Part shown: positions 26,511 through 35,355 of the stretch, one piece after another | Layout of the letters: each line of letters starts with the position of its first letter | How positions within the stretch are numbered: the first letter of the stretch is position 1 | Source: Candidatus Sulfotelmatobacter sp. | Lineage (GTDB): Bacteria > Vulcanimicrobiota > Vulcanimicrobiia > Vulcanimicrobiales > Vulcanimicrobiaceae | DNA length: 64,000 nucleotides | Direction: 5' to 3' | Assembly: GCA_035504415.1 (NCBI GenBank) | Contig: DATJRY010000017.1 | Location: 62,001 to 126,000 of the forward strand | Made by a program: the position numbers and the translations under genes | Notes under the pieces: model-generated | What the model was told of the DNA's origin: nothing | The model's input: the letters and a program-made list of their open reading frames with translations, nothing else | Databases searched by the model: none

Positions 26511-27749
26511 GTGACCCACTCCCTGGGCTGGACCATCGGCGCCCTCTACCTGGCGACGGTGGCGACGTTCGCCGACCTCTACGTCACCCAGCCGCTGCTG
26601 CCGTTGCTCGCCCGCGACTACGGCGTCGACGCCGCCACCGCCGGCCTGACCCTCTCGGCGGTCGTGCTGACGACCGCCCTGTGCTCGAGCGCGTACGGTC
26701 CGCTCAGCGACGTCCTGGGCCGGCGCCCGCTGATGGTGTGGGGCACGGTGCTGCTCGCGCTGGCGACGGCGGCCTGCGCGGCCGCGCCCTCGCTCCCGAT
26801 CTTGATCGCGCTGCGCGCGCTGCAAGGGGTGTTGATTCCGAGCGTGTCGGCGCTGGCCGTCGCCTTCGTCTTCGAGGAGCTGCGCGGGCGCGATCCGAGC
26901 GCGATCGTGGGCGGCTACGTCGCCGCGTCCGTCGTCGGCGGTTTGACCGGACGCATCGTCTCCGGGCTGCTGACCGATGCCACGAACTGGCGGGTCACGT
27001 TCGTCTTCTTCGGGCTGCTCACGCTGGTCGGCGCGGTCGGCCTGGCACTGGCGCTGCCGGCCGGCGCGTCACCGGTGGAACCCGACGCGCGCCGCGAGCT
27101 GCGTTCGCTCTCGCGGGATCTCGCCCGCGCGTATCGCGAGATGGGCGCTCATCTGCACGACGTGCGTCTGGTCGGCGGGTTCGTGATCGGCGCCGCGCTG
27201 TTCTTCGGTTTCATCGGATTCTTCACGTATCTGCCGTTCTTGCTGACGGCGCCGCCGTTCGGTCTCTCGACCGGTGCGATCGCGTGGGTGTACACCCCGT
27301 ATCTGGCCGGCGTCGTCGTCTCACCGATCGCCGGCCGCCTGGCGGGACGGTTCTCGCGGCGCGCGCTGATCGCGCTCGGCCTCGCGATCACGATCGTCGC
27401 GCTGTTGGCCTCGCTCGCCCACAGTCTGGTGGTGGTGGTCGTGGCCGCGGTCGTGCTGTGCGCGGGGATGTTCTTGGCGCAGCCGATCGTCCCGACGTTC
27501 GTGACGCTGACCGCGACGCGTGCGCGCGGCAGCGCCAACGCGCTCTATCAGTCGTTCTACTACGGTGGCGCCGTGTTCGGCTCGACGCTCCCGGGACTGG
27601 CCTGGGAGCGCTGGGCGTGGCCCGGCGTGGTCGGCGTGTGCGTGGCCGGGATGGTCGTGGCGCTGCTGGCCGACGTGCTGCTGTGCGGTCGCGAACGCCC
27701 CGTCGTCGCTGGGCGATTCCTGAGCATCGCCGCGCGCACGCGCGGGTAG
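26511..27749 (+). CDS. MFS transporter (YnfM/arabinose-efflux type)
   Basis: This 412-residue protein has 12 predicted membrane segments. It carries the MFS signature GPLSDVLGRRPLM between helices 2 and 3, and a repeat-like GRLAGRFSRRAL in the second half. An N-terminal TVATFADLYVTQPLLP segment resembles the YnfM/AraJ efflux group. The substrate is unknown. Expression is probably controlled by the divergent LysR gene. GTG 26511 is the start used. Confidence 0.9.
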   Translation: MTHSLGWTIGALYLATVATFADLYVTQPLLPLLARDYGVDAATAGLTLSAVVLTTALCSSAYGPLSDVLGRRPLMVWGTVLLALATAACAAAPSLPILIALRALQGVLIPSVSALAVAFVFEELRGRDPSAIVGGYVAASVVGGLTGRIVSGLLTDATNWRVTFVFFGLLTLVGAVGLALALPAGASPVEPDARRELRSLSRDLARAYREMGAHLHDVRLVGGFVIGAALFFGFIGFFTYLPFLLTAPPFGLSTGAIAWVYTPYLAGVVVSPIAGRLAGRFSRRALIALGLAITIVALLASLAHSLVVVVVAAVVLCAGMFLAQPIVPTFVTLTATRARGSANALYQSFYYGGAVFGSTLPGLAWERWAWPGVVGVCVAGMVVALLADVLLCGRERPVVAGRFLSIAARTRG

Positions 27750-27868
27750 GATGCGAGGGTCATGGCGCTTCTCTATCTCGTTCGCGTCTTCGGCGCCGCC
27801 CTGGGCGGCTCGCGGCGCAGCTCGCGCGCGCCGCTCCTGGCGCGCGGCCATCGTAGCCTGTAGTCCGC

Positions 27869-28282
27869 CTACTTGGCGGCGACCAGGTTCGCCGCGTTGA
27901 CCCAGCCGGCCGTGGCGCCGAACATCGCGCGGCCGTCGAGGATGCGCACCGAGAAGTAGCGCGGTCCGTGCACGCACGGCAGCTGCGCGGGGCCGTGCAC
28001 GACCTGCACGTGCAGGCCGTCGCGCACGAAGTCGATCGCCGGCGCCAGGTGGTGGACTTGGGCCGGGCTCAGGCTGGCGGGGTGCGGCTGCGCGCGCAGC
28101 TTGCTGACGACGCGGCAATAGCCGTCGAGCGTCGCGTAGATGGCACCCATCGACGTCGCGCCCGTGCCGGCGGCGTCGCCGATCCGATATGTCTGGCCGA
28201 CGGTTTGAGCTGCCGCCGGCACGGCGACGAGCGGCAGCGCGAGCGCCAGGGCCGCGGCGAGGGAGCGGCGGGCGGAAAGCAT
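27869..28282 (-). CDS. Small secreted protein with SH3-like C-terminal segment
   Basis: This 137-residue protein starts with a clear signal peptide (residues 1-26, ending AAAQT) from ATG 28282. The mature part has two cysteines and ends with a YFSVRILDGRAMFGATAGWVNAANL segment whose pattern matches bacterial SH3-like (SH3b) strands. I do not recognise a specific family. It lies 47 bases after the FAD-oxidase gene in the same direction and may share its transcript. Confidence 0.65.
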   Translation of the reverse strand: MLSARRSLAAALALALPLVAVPAAAQTVGQTYRIGDAAGTGATSMGAIYATLDGYCRVVSKLRAQPHPASLSPAQVHHLAPAIDFVRDGLHVQVVHGPAQLPCVHGPRYFSVRILDGRAMFGATAGWVNAANLVAAK

Positions 28283-28329
28283 CCTACGGGATGCGCGACC
28301 GAGGCGATGCGTGCCTCCCTGGGCGGCCG

Positions 28330-29802
28330 TCAGCGAATCGACTGCGCGTGGTGGAAGGCGTTGGTCGGGTCCCACATGCGCTTGACGCGCGCGAGTCGCG
28401 CGTAGCCTTGCTTGTAGTACAGCGCCGGCCAATCGGCGAGATCGGTGTCGCAGTAGTTGATGAAGCAGCCGTCCGTCACCGGACCGTCGGCGATCGGCAC
28501 GCCGCCCGTGCGCGCGTAGACGCTGGTGTAGAAGTCGCGAATCCAAGCGAGGTTGGCGTCGTCGTCGGCCGGGTCGGTCCAGTAGACCTGGTATTGCAGC
28601 TTGAGGATCGACGAGCGCTGCGCGACGGCCGTCGCGTCGGGCGCGATCGCGTTGACCGCGCCGCCGTAGGAGTCGACTTGCAGCAGCGCTTGCGTGCTGA
28701 CGGCGCCCGGCTGCCGCGCGTTGAGCGCGCTCCAGATCGCCGCGATCTGGTCGTCGGGAAACGGCTTGGTCATGTAGGCCGACTTGTACTTGCCGCGCTG
28801 ATTGGGACCGGAGCCGTTGAGCGTTTGGGTCGCCTCGATCCACGGCATGCGGCGGTAGTCGCCGTCGTGCACGAACGATGACAGATACGGGATGTCGCGC
28901 GTTTGCGGTCCGCGCGCACCGACGCCGTCGCTCACGCGTGCCAGGAAGTCGTCAAGTATCGCGACGTCGTCGCCGACGTACTGCGTGGTCAGCACGAGCT
29001 GCGACCCGGGCGAGTTGCGCATCAGCACCAGCAGCGCGAAGAGATCGTTGGCGGGGTCGCCCGGCGCGCTGTGGCCGGCGAAATACGTACCGTAGTTCTG
29101 CAGCAGCCGCGCGAACTGCGCTTGGGCGAGGTCCGACCAGTTCCAGGCCAGCCGGCTGAGGTACGCCGACACGGGCGCCGCCGGCAGATCGGGCGTGAAC
29201 CAGTAGCGCGTCACGATACCGAAGTTGCCCCCGCCGCCGCCGGTGTGCGCCCAGAACAGGTCTTCCAGGCGCGGGTCGGCGTCGCTCCGGCGCGCCAGCA
29301 CCAAGTGCGCGCGGCGGTTCGCGTCGACGCAGACGACTTCGACGGCGATCAGGTGATCGACGGTGAGTCCGTGCTTGCGTGAGAGCAGCCCGTAGCCGCC
29401 GCCGCAGACGTGGCCGCCGGCACCGACCGAGTAACACGAGCCGCCGGGAATCGTCACGCCGAACTGCTTGTAGAGGGTCAGATAGACGTTCCACAGCGTG
29501 CACCCGCCTTCGACGCAATATGCGCCGCCCATCACCGGGTCACGATACACGTCGTGCAGCGGGCTCAAGTCGACGATGACACCGTCGGGGTTGTCGGAGA
29601 CGAAGCCTTCGTAGCAGTGGCCGCCCCCGCGGGCGGTGACGCGCTTGCCGGCGTCGAGCGCGGTCTGCACGGCGTCGCGCACGTCGGCCGGCGTCGCGCA
29701 CAACCCGATGTACGCCGGCGTCCCGCTCCACCGTTGGTTGAATCCGGTCCGCAACGCCGCGTAGCGCGGGTCGCTCGGCCAGACGACGTCCCCGTCACTC
29801 AT
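28330..29802 (-). CDS. FAD-linked oxidoreductase of the berberine-bridge/BBE type
   Basis: This 490-residue flavoprotein has the PCMH FAD-binding domain (about 30-205) and a C-terminal BBE segment around FINYCDTDL. Candidate residues for bicovalent FAD attachment are present: His62 in RGGGHCYEG and Cys123 in GGSCYSVGAGGH. Enzymes of this group oxidise sugars, alkaloids or secondary metabolites with O2. There is no signal peptide from ATG 29802. The substrate cannot be predicted. Confidence 0.88.
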   Translation of the reverse strand: MSDGDVVWPSDPRYAALRTGFNQRWSGTPAYIGLCATPADVRDAVQTALDAGKRVTARGGGHCYEGFVSDNPDGVIVDLSPLHDVYRDPVMGGAYCVEGGCTLWNVYLTLYKQFGVTIPGGSCYSVGAGGHVCGGGYGLLSRKHGLTVDHLIAVEVVCVDANRRAHLVLARRSDADPRLEDLFWAHTGGGGGNFGIVTRYWFTPDLPAAPVSAYLSRLAWNWSDLAQAQFARLLQNYGTYFAGHSAPGDPANDLFALLVLMRNSPGSQLVLTTQYVGDDVAILDDFLARVSDGVGARGPQTRDIPYLSSFVHDGDYRRMPWIEATQTLNGSGPNQRGKYKSAYMTKPFPDDQIAAIWSALNARQPGAVSTQALLQVDSYGGAVNAIAPDATAVAQRSSILKLQYQVYWTDPADDDANLAWIRDFYTSVYARTGGVPIADGPVTDGCFINYCDTDLADWPALYYKQGYARLARVKRMWDPTNAFHHAQSIR

Positions 29803-29866
29803 CGCACACCCTCCGTCGCGGAAGTTAGACTGCGGTGAGGCGATCGACCTGCCGTCGACGTCCCGC

Positions 29867-30703
29867 CTAGAAGAACGGGTTGTGGGCCTTCTCCTGACCG
29901 ATCGTCGAGGGCGGGCCGTGACCAGGCATGACGACGGTGTCGTCGTCGAGCGCGAACAGCTTGAAGCGGATGTTGGCGAGCAGATCGTCGTAGGTCGAGA
30001 CGTCGGCGAAGATGCCGCCGACCGAGCCCGCGAACAGCGTGTCGCCGGTGAAAACCGTCGAGCGGAACAGGAAACACGACGAGCCGTCGGTGTGACCAGG
30101 CGTGTGCAGCATGCGAATCGCGGCGTCCGTTCCGAACGGCAGCTCGTCCCCGTCGAGGATCGGAATGGCGCGTGACCCCAGGGCGCCGATCGCGCCGACG
30201 TCGGCTTTGTGCATGACGATCCGCGCTTCAGGGAACGCTCGTGCTACGTCGGCCGTCGCATCGCAGTGATCGGCGTGCTTGTGGGTGATCAGGATGTACC
30301 GCAGCGCGTAGGGTCCTTCGTTGACGGCGCGCATCAGGGTATCAGGATAGCCGGCGGGATCGATCAGCGCGGCCGTCCGGCCGTCTTCGAGAAAGAACAG
30401 GTAGCCGTTGGAAGGATGCGGGTCGTGCGGGTGATGGCGGACGTCGGGCGGCAGCTCCGCGCCGGGGTACCAACGGCGGGCGGTCGCATCGGCGAACTTG
30501 CCGGGGTCGAGCCGCAGCACGACGGCGATCGCGCGTGCTTGGTCCTCGGTCGGGACCCCGTCTCCGCGCAGCCAGGCCTGGACCGCGCCGGCATCGAGGC
30601 CGGTGCGCGACGCGAGCCCCGCGGCATCGACGCGATTCCCGCGCATCCCCTTGCGCAGGAGGTCGCTCGGGTCGTCTTCGAGCGGAATCCGTGGCCAGTC
30701 CAC
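29867..30703 (-). CDS. Fusion of an HTH-like N-terminal domain with a metallo-beta-lactamase (glyoxalase II-like) hydrolase
   Basis: In this 278-residue protein, residues 16-73 look like a lambda-repressor/XRE-type helix-turn-helix (DAAGLASRTGLDAGAVQAWLRGDGVPTEDQARAIA). From about residue 96 the MBL fold begins, with HKHADH (141-146), GHTDG (His204), FTGDTLF (Asp221) and PGHGP (His262). This is a complete glyoxalase II-like two-metal site. GTG 30703 overlaps the stop of the upstream small membrane protein by one base. The MBL part predicts thioester or related hydrolysis; the N-terminal domain could bind DNA or simply be structural. Confidence 0.8.
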   Translation of the reverse strand: MDWPRIPLEDDPSDLLRKGMRGNRVDAAGLASRTGLDAGAVQAWLRGDGVPTEDQARAIAVVLRLDPGKFADATARRWYPGAELPPDVRHHPHDPHPSNGYLFFLEDGRTAALIDPAGYPDTLMRAVNEGPYALRYILITHKHADHCDATADVARAFPEARIVMHKADVGAIGALGSRAIPILDGDELPFGTDAAIRMLHTPGHTDGSSCFLFRSTVFTGDTLFAGSVGGIFADVSTYDDLLANIRFKLFALDDDTVVMPGHGPPSTIGQEKAHNPFF

Positions 30704-30891
30704 TACCAGAGCGCGCCCCGGCCGACCAAGATGTACAAAATCGGCCCGATTCCCCAGATCACCCCAACGATGGCCCAGATAATCTTCTCTATCGTGTCGA
30801 GATCATCGCGGCTCGCGATGTTGAGCCACATCAGGACGACGGCGATCGGGTGAAGGATTATTGCGAGCAGGATCTGCAGCAGGAGCTTCAA
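30703..30891 (-). CDS. Small membrane protein resembling the PLDc N-terminal (PLDc_N) domain
   Basis: This 62-residue protein has two hydrophobic helices. The second ends in IGPILYILVGRG, close to the pattern of the short PLDc_N transmembrane domain found on phospholipase D-like and many stand-alone proteins. The TTG start at 30891 is decided by a GGAGGA ribosome-binding site on the minus strand (30901-30906) with 9-base spacing. The stop overlaps the MBL fusion start by one base (TAGTG), so the two are coupled. Confidence 0.65.
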   Translation of the reverse strand: MKLLLQILLAIILHPIAVVLMWLNIASRDDLDTIEKIIWAIVGVIWGIGPILYILVGRGALW

Positions 30892-30987
30892 CGCGTGCGG
30901 TCCTCCGAGGCAAGCGAACGGGGTGATCGTCTCGCGACGAGAACCGTGCTTCGTGCCCCAACCTCTCGCCCCCGCCGACGAGCAAGC

Positions 30988-32316
30988 GTGCGCCGGCTAG
31001 TCGCGGTGTGGGCGGGCAAATCGTCCGCGGCGGTGCTGCGTCGCGTCGGCGGGGGCGGCACGACGCTCCCCGGACGCATCGCCGCCACCATCGCGCCGCA
31101 GCTGCTCGGGCGTCTGCTGGCGCAGACGCCGACGGTGCTGGTCGCCGGAACGAACGGCAAGACGACGACGACGCGCTTGATCAGCGGCGTGTTGCGCGCG
31201 CGCGGCCGCCGCGTCGTCAGCAACGGCGAGGGGGCCAATCTCTTTCACGGTATCGTCTCGACCGCGACGCGCGCGGCGGACCTGCGCGGGCGCGTCGCCG
31301 CCGACGAGGCCGTGCTCGAAGTCGACGAGCTGACGCTGCCGCGCGTCGTCGCGCAGACCCGTCCGGCGCTGATCGTGCTCACCAACGTCTATCGCGATCA
31401 GCTCGACCGCTACGGCGAGGTCGATCGGGTCGTGCGCGCGTTCTCCGAAGCGATCGCCGCACTGCCGCGCGACGCCGTCATCGTGGCCAACGCCGACGAT
31501 CCCCGGCTGGTCGAGATGGTGCGCGCCAGCGGCCGCGACGCCGTGTGGTTCGGCGTCGCGCACGAGGAGACGCGCCGCGAACCGTTTCTCGTCGACCGTC
31601 GTCTGTGCGCGTCGTGCGGCGAGATGTTGGCGCACGACGCGAGCGGGTTCCATTGCCGCAGCTGCGGCTTTTCGTCGCCGCCGACCCGGTTTCGCGCGAC
31701 GATCCGGCGCACCGACGTCCCGGGTCTGCTGGTCGAGGTGAACGGCTTCACGATCGCCAGCCGTCTGCAGGGCGACGTCAACGCGGCCAACCTGGCGGCG
31801 GCGTTCGCGGCGGTGACCGCGCTGGGCGTCCCGGAGGACGACGCGGCGGCGCTGCTGGCCGACGTCGAGCCGCCCTACGGCCGGTACGAGATCGTCGAGG
31901 TCGAAGGCCGCCGCGCGACCCTGGTGCTGCTCAAGAATCCGGTCGGCTTCAACGTCTTTCTCGACGAGCTGGTCCGCGGGCGCGAACCGGCGCGCGTGCT
32001 GCTGGCGATCAACGATCTACCCGCCGACGGCGAAGACCTGTCCTGGATGTGGGACGTCGATTTCGAGCGGCTGGCGGAACGCGGCGGGCTCGAGCTGATC
32101 GTCGCGGGCCGGCGCTACGAGGACGTGGTGCTGCGCCTCAAGTACGCGGGCATCGAGCCGGCGCGCGCGAGCGGCGACCTCGACGCCGCCGTGCAGCGCG
32201 AGCTGCGCCGTCCCAGCGAGCTGCCGCTGATCATGATGTGCACGTACACCGCCATGATGCAGGCGCGCGCGCGTTTGCAGAACGACGGCTTGGCCGCGAA
32301 CTACTGGTCGCGATGA
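30988..32316 (+). CDS. murT: MurT, lipid II isoglutaminyl synthase ligase subunit
   Basis: This 442-residue Mur-ligase homologue activates the glutamate of lipid II so that GatD-derived ammonia can amidate it. It has the ATP loop GTNGKTT (54-60), NEGANLFHG, and the MurT-specific zinc ribbon with Cys207, Cys210, Cys223 and Cys226. The C-terminal DUF1727 domain has the INDLPADGEDLSWMWD block. GTG 30988 gives the usual N-terminus; GTG 31006 is an alternative. gatD starts with an ATGA overlap. The protein lacks the substrate-selecting N-terminal domain of ordinary Mur ligases, as expected. Confidence 0.94.
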   Translation: MRRLVAVWAGKSSAAVLRRVGGGGTTLPGRIAATIAPQLLGRLLAQTPTVLVAGTNGKTTTTRLISGVLRARGRRVVSNGEGANLFHGIVSTATRAADLRGRVAADEAVLEVDELTLPRVVAQTRPALIVLTNVYRDQLDRYGEVDRVVRAFSEAIAALPRDAVIVANADDPRLVEMVRASGRDAVWFGVAHEETRREPFLVDRRLCASCGEMLAHDASGFHCRSCGFSSPPTRFRATIRRTDVPGLLVEVNGFTIASRLQGDVNAANLAAAFAAVTALGVPEDDAAALLADVEPPYGRYEIVEVEGRRATLVLLKNPVGFNVFLDELVRGREPARVLLAINDLPADGEDLSWMWDVDFERLAERGGLELIVAGRRYEDVVLRLKYAGIEPARASGDLDAAVQRELRRPSELPLIMMCTYTAMMQARARLQNDGLAANYWSR

Positions 32317-33062
32317 AGCCGCTCGTGCTGGGTTGGCTGTACGCCGACTACCTCAACGTCTACGGCGATCGCGGCAACGTCATCGCGCTCTCGCGCCGGC
32401 TCGAGTGGCGCGGCTACGACGTGCAGGTCGTACGGATCGGGAAGGGTGCCGCGTCGGAGCTCGACGATCTCGATCTCGCGTTCATCGGCGGCGGCCAGGA
32501 TCTCGAGCAAGAGCGCATCCACGACGACTTCGTCGCCACCAAAGCCGAGCCGCTGCGGCGCCTGGTCGAGCAGGATCTGCCCGTGCTCGGCGTCTGCGCC
32601 GGATATCAGCTGCTCGGGCGAGCGTACGTGACGCCGGCTGGCCGCGAGCTGCCCGGCGGCGGCATCCTCGACGTCGTCAGCCAGTCGCACGGGGTGCGGT
32701 TCGTCGGCGACGCGATCTGGGAGTCGGTCCTCCCCGGGCTCGAAGGCGAGCAGCTGGTCGGGTTCGAGAACCACGGCGGCCGCACGTTCCTGGGCGACGC
32801 CCAGCCGCTGGCGCGGGTGGTGCGGGGCTACGGCAACAACGGCCAGGACCGCACCGCGGGCGCCTGGCGCCGCAACGTCATCGGCACGTACCTGCATGGG
32901 GCGCTGCTGCCGCGCAACCCGGCCCTGACGGACTGGCTCATCGGCCGCGCGCTGGGCCGTCGCGGCATCGATCCCGGCCTCGCCCTGCTCGACGACGCGG
33001 TCGAGTCGGCCGCCCACGACTACGTCATCCGCGCGCCCGCCCGTCAGCACACCCTGCGCTGA
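32313..33062 (+). CDS. gatD: GatD, glutamine amidotransferase subunit of lipid II isoglutaminyl synthase
   Basis: This 249-residue class I-type glutaminase has its nucleophile Cys95 in GVCAGYQLLG and catalytic His195 in GTYLHGALLP. YLNVYGDRGN near the N-terminus and FENHGGRTFLG are hallmark GatD/CobQ-like motifs. It supplies ammonia to MurT to convert the D-Glu of the stem peptide to D-isoglutamine. ATG 32313 overlaps the murT stop. Confidence 0.95.
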   Translation: MKPLVLGWLYADYLNVYGDRGNVIALSRRLEWRGYDVQVVRIGKGAASELDDLDLAFIGGGQDLEQERIHDDFVATKAEPLRRLVEQDLPVLGVCAGYQLLGRAYVTPAGRELPGGGILDVVSQSHGVRFVGDAIWESVLPGLEGEQLVGFENHGGRTFLGDAQPLARVVRGYGNNGQDRTAGAWRRNVIGTYLHGALLPRNPALTDWLIGRALGRRGIDPGLALLDDAVESAAHDYVIRAPARQHTLR

Positions 33063-33119
33063 CCTCGCCGGCCCGGAGAGCGAACCGGACGCAACCCGCC
33101 CCGGGTTGAAGAGACCGGA

Positions 33120-34076
33120 ATGTCTGCCCCCACCCACGCCAAGGTCGCCGTCATCGGCTCCGGCCCGGCCGGCCTCACCGCGGCGATCTACGCCGGCCGC
33201 GCCAACCTGGCGCCGCTCGTCTTCGCCGGTCACATGTACGGGGGGCAGCTGATGCTGACGACCGAGGTCGAGAACTACCCCGGCTTCGCCGAGGGGATTC
33301 TCGGCCCGGATCTGATGGAAGCGTTCCGCGCCCAAGCCGAGCGTTTCGGCGCGGTGATCCACAACGTCGACGTGACGTCGGTCGACTTCTCGGTACGCCC
33401 GTTCGTGCTGCGTACCGACGAGGAGACCTACACCGCCGACAGCGTGATCGTCGCGACCGGCGCGAGCGCGCGCTGGCTCGACATCCCCGGCGAGGCGCGC
33501 CTGCGCGGGCGCGGCGTGTCGACCTGCGCGACCTGCGACGGCGCGTTCTTCCGCGAGAAGAAGATCGTCGTCGTCGGCGGCGGCGACTCGGCGATGGAAG
33601 AGGCGATCTTCCTCACCCGCTTCGGCAGCAGCGTCACGCTGGTCCACCGGCGCGACCACTTCCGCGCCTCGAAGATCATGGCCGACCGCGCGCTGGCGCA
33701 CCCCAAGATCGACGTCATCTGGAACAGCGCCGTCGTCGAAGTGGTCGGCGAGGACGCGACGACCGCGTTGAAGGTCAAGAACGTCGTCAGCGGCGAGGAA
33801 TCGGTCCTGCCGGCCGACGCGCTGTTCATCGCGATCGGGCACGACCCGAACACCGCGATCTTCCGCGATCAGCTCGAGCTCGACGAGGCCGGCTACATCA
33901 GCAGTGTGGACGGCGTGCTTACCAACATCGAGGGCGTGTTCGTGGCGGGCGACGTCTACGACATCCGCTACAAACAGGCGATCACCGCGGCGGGCTCGGG
34001 CTGCAAAGCGGCGCTCGAAGCCGAGAAGTACCTCGAGGAGCGCGAAGCCGCGCACGCCACGGCCCTGGCGCGATGA
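33120..34076 (+). CDS. trxB: Thioredoxin-disulfide reductase
   Basis: This 318-residue flavoprotein has an N-terminal FAD motif (VIGSGPAGL, 11-19), the redox pair Cys136/Cys139 in STCATCDG, an NADPH-binding VVGGGDSAMEEA stretch, and the C-terminal FAD-contact GVFVAGDVYD. Length and motif order are those of bacterial low-molecular-weight TrxB. ATG 33120 is preceded by a GAAGAG site. It overlaps the thioesterase gene by 4 bases and heads a tight run of four genes. Confidence 0.95.
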   Translation: MSAPTHAKVAVIGSGPAGLTAAIYAGRANLAPLVFAGHMYGGQLMLTTEVENYPGFAEGILGPDLMEAFRAQAERFGAVIHNVDVTSVDFSVRPFVLRTDEETYTADSVIVATGASARWLDIPGEARLRGRGVSTCATCDGAFFREKKIVVVGGGDSAMEEAIFLTRFGSSVTLVHRRDHFRASKIMADRALAHPKIDVIWNSAVVEVVGEDATTALKVKNVVSGEESVLPADALFIAIGHDPNTAIFRDQLELDEAGYISSVDGVLTNIEGVFVAGDVYDIRYKQAITAAGSGCKAALEAEKYLEEREAAHATALAR

Positions 34077-34585
34077 CCGCGCAGGACGATCCGAGCGGCG
34101 TGCCGGTCACCCAAGAGTACCCGCACGCGCAGGACGTCTTCCGCGCGATGGACGGCCTGGACGCGCTGCACCTCATGCAGCGCGGCGAGACGCCGCAGAC
34201 GCCGCTCTCGCGCTGGATGAACTTCACGCTCGAGAAAGTCGAGCGGGGCGCCGTCACCTTCGGCATGATGCCGAAGGAAGAGTTCTACAACCTGATCGGC
34301 TCGGTGCACGGCGGCATCATCACGACGCTGATGGACACCGCGCTGGGGACCGCGGTGCAGTCGCTCTTGCCGGCCGGTCAGGTCGCGACGACGATGGATC
34401 TGCAGACGCGCTTCCACCGTCCGGTGACGGTCGAGACCGGCAAGGTCTTCGCCGAAGCGAAGGTCGTCCACGCCGGTCGTCGCACCGCCACCTCCGAAGC
34501 TAAGCTCGTCGACGCGAAGGGAAGGGTCTACGCGACCGGAACCTCGACGCTCATGATCCTCCGCGACGAACCCAAGAACGCATAG
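34073..34585 (+). CDS. PaaI-family hotdog thioesterase
   Basis: This 170-residue protein has the hotdog-fold signature GSVHGGIITTLMDTALG, where the HGG turn and downstream Asp position the acyl-CoA thioester, followed by TMDLQTRFHRPV and EAKVVHAGRRTATSEA. It is predicted to hydrolyse acyl- or aryl-CoA thioesters. The start overlaps trxB by ATGA and the end overlaps the SDR gene by one base. Confidence 0.88.
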   Translation: MTAQDDPSGVPVTQEYPHAQDVFRAMDGLDALHLMQRGETPQTPLSRWMNFTLEKVERGAVTFGMMPKEEFYNLIGSVHGGIITTLMDTALGTAVQSLLPAGQVATTMDLQTRFHRPVTVETGKVFAEAKVVHAGRRTATSEAKLVDAKGRVYATGTSTLMILRDEPKNA

Positions 34586-35355
34586 TGCCCGGTCCGCGAC
34601 TGGCCGGCAAATTCGCGCTGATCACCGGCGGCGCGAGCGGTATCGGATGGGCGACCGCGCAGCGGTTCGCCGAAGAGGGTGCGCAGGTTGCGCTGGCCGA
34701 CCTCAACGACGCGGCCGCGCAGAAGCTGGCCGCCACGAACCCCGCTTTCTTCGCCGTGCACCTCGACGTGACCGACGAGGTCAGTTGGGAGCACGCGATG
34801 GCCGCGACGCTCGCGCGCTTCGGGCGGCTGGACATCCTGCTCAACAGCGCCGGCATCGCACCCTTGGGCGACGTCGAGAAGGAGACGCTCGAGCAGTTCC
34901 GCCGCGTGATGGCGGTCAACGTCGACGGCGTGTTCCTGGGCTGTCGTGCCGGCGTCCTGGCGATGAAAGACCACGGCGGTTCGATCATCAACATGTCGTC
35001 GGTGTCGGGGCTGATCGGCGGCAACAACATCGTCGCCTACAACGCCTCGAAAGGCGCGGTGCGCCTGCTGACCAAGTCGGTCGCGCTGCACTGTGCGCGC
35101 AAACGCTACGGCATCCGCTGCAACTCCGTGCACCCGACGTTCGTCGAGACGCCGATGCTGCTGGACGGTCTCAATCGCCGCCCCGAGGGCGAGCGCGAAC
35201 GGATCGAGAGCGCGTTGCGCAATCAGGTCCCGCTGGGCCGCTTCGCCAAGCCGGTAGAGATCGCCGACCTGATCGTCTATCTCGCCTCGGACGAATCGCA
35301 GTTCGTCACCGGCGCCGAGCACGTCATCGACGGCGGTATGACCGCCGGCTTCTAG
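34585..35355 (+). CDS. SDR-family NAD(P)-dependent oxidoreductase (classical type)
   Basis: This 256-residue short-chain dehydrogenase has TGGASGIG (cofactor turn, about 14-21), the NSAG strand, catalytic Ser in INMSSVSG, YNASK with catalytic Tyr and Lys, and PTFVETPM after it. It resembles glucose/cyclopentanol/3-oxoacyl dehydrogenase-like SDRs. The substrate is not predictable. GTG 34585 overlaps the thioesterase stop (TAGTG) and the gene's own stop overlaps csaA in the same way. Confidence 0.9.
   Translation: MPGPRLAGKFALITGGASGIGWATAQRFAEEGAQVALADLNDAAAQKLAATNPAFFAVHLDVTDEVSWEHAMAATLARFGRLDILLNSAGIAPLGDVEKETLEQFRRVMAVNVDGVFLGCRAGVLAMKDHGGSIINMSSVSGLIGGNNIVAYNASKGAVRLLTKSVALHCARKRYGIRCNSVHPTFVETPMLLDGLNRRPEGERERIESALRNQVPLGRFAKPVEIADLIVYLASDESQFVTGAEHVIDGGMTAGF

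Noticed and set aside
27762-27854. 30-codon ORF after the MFS gene with a weak GAGG site
   Set aside because: Too short, no recognisable feature, and Arg/Ser-rich end looks non-coding; kept out of the feature list.
33093-33107. Short hairpin AACCCG-CCC-CGGGTT before trxB as a terminator
   Set aside because: Six-base stem with no T-run; such stems are frequent by chance here.
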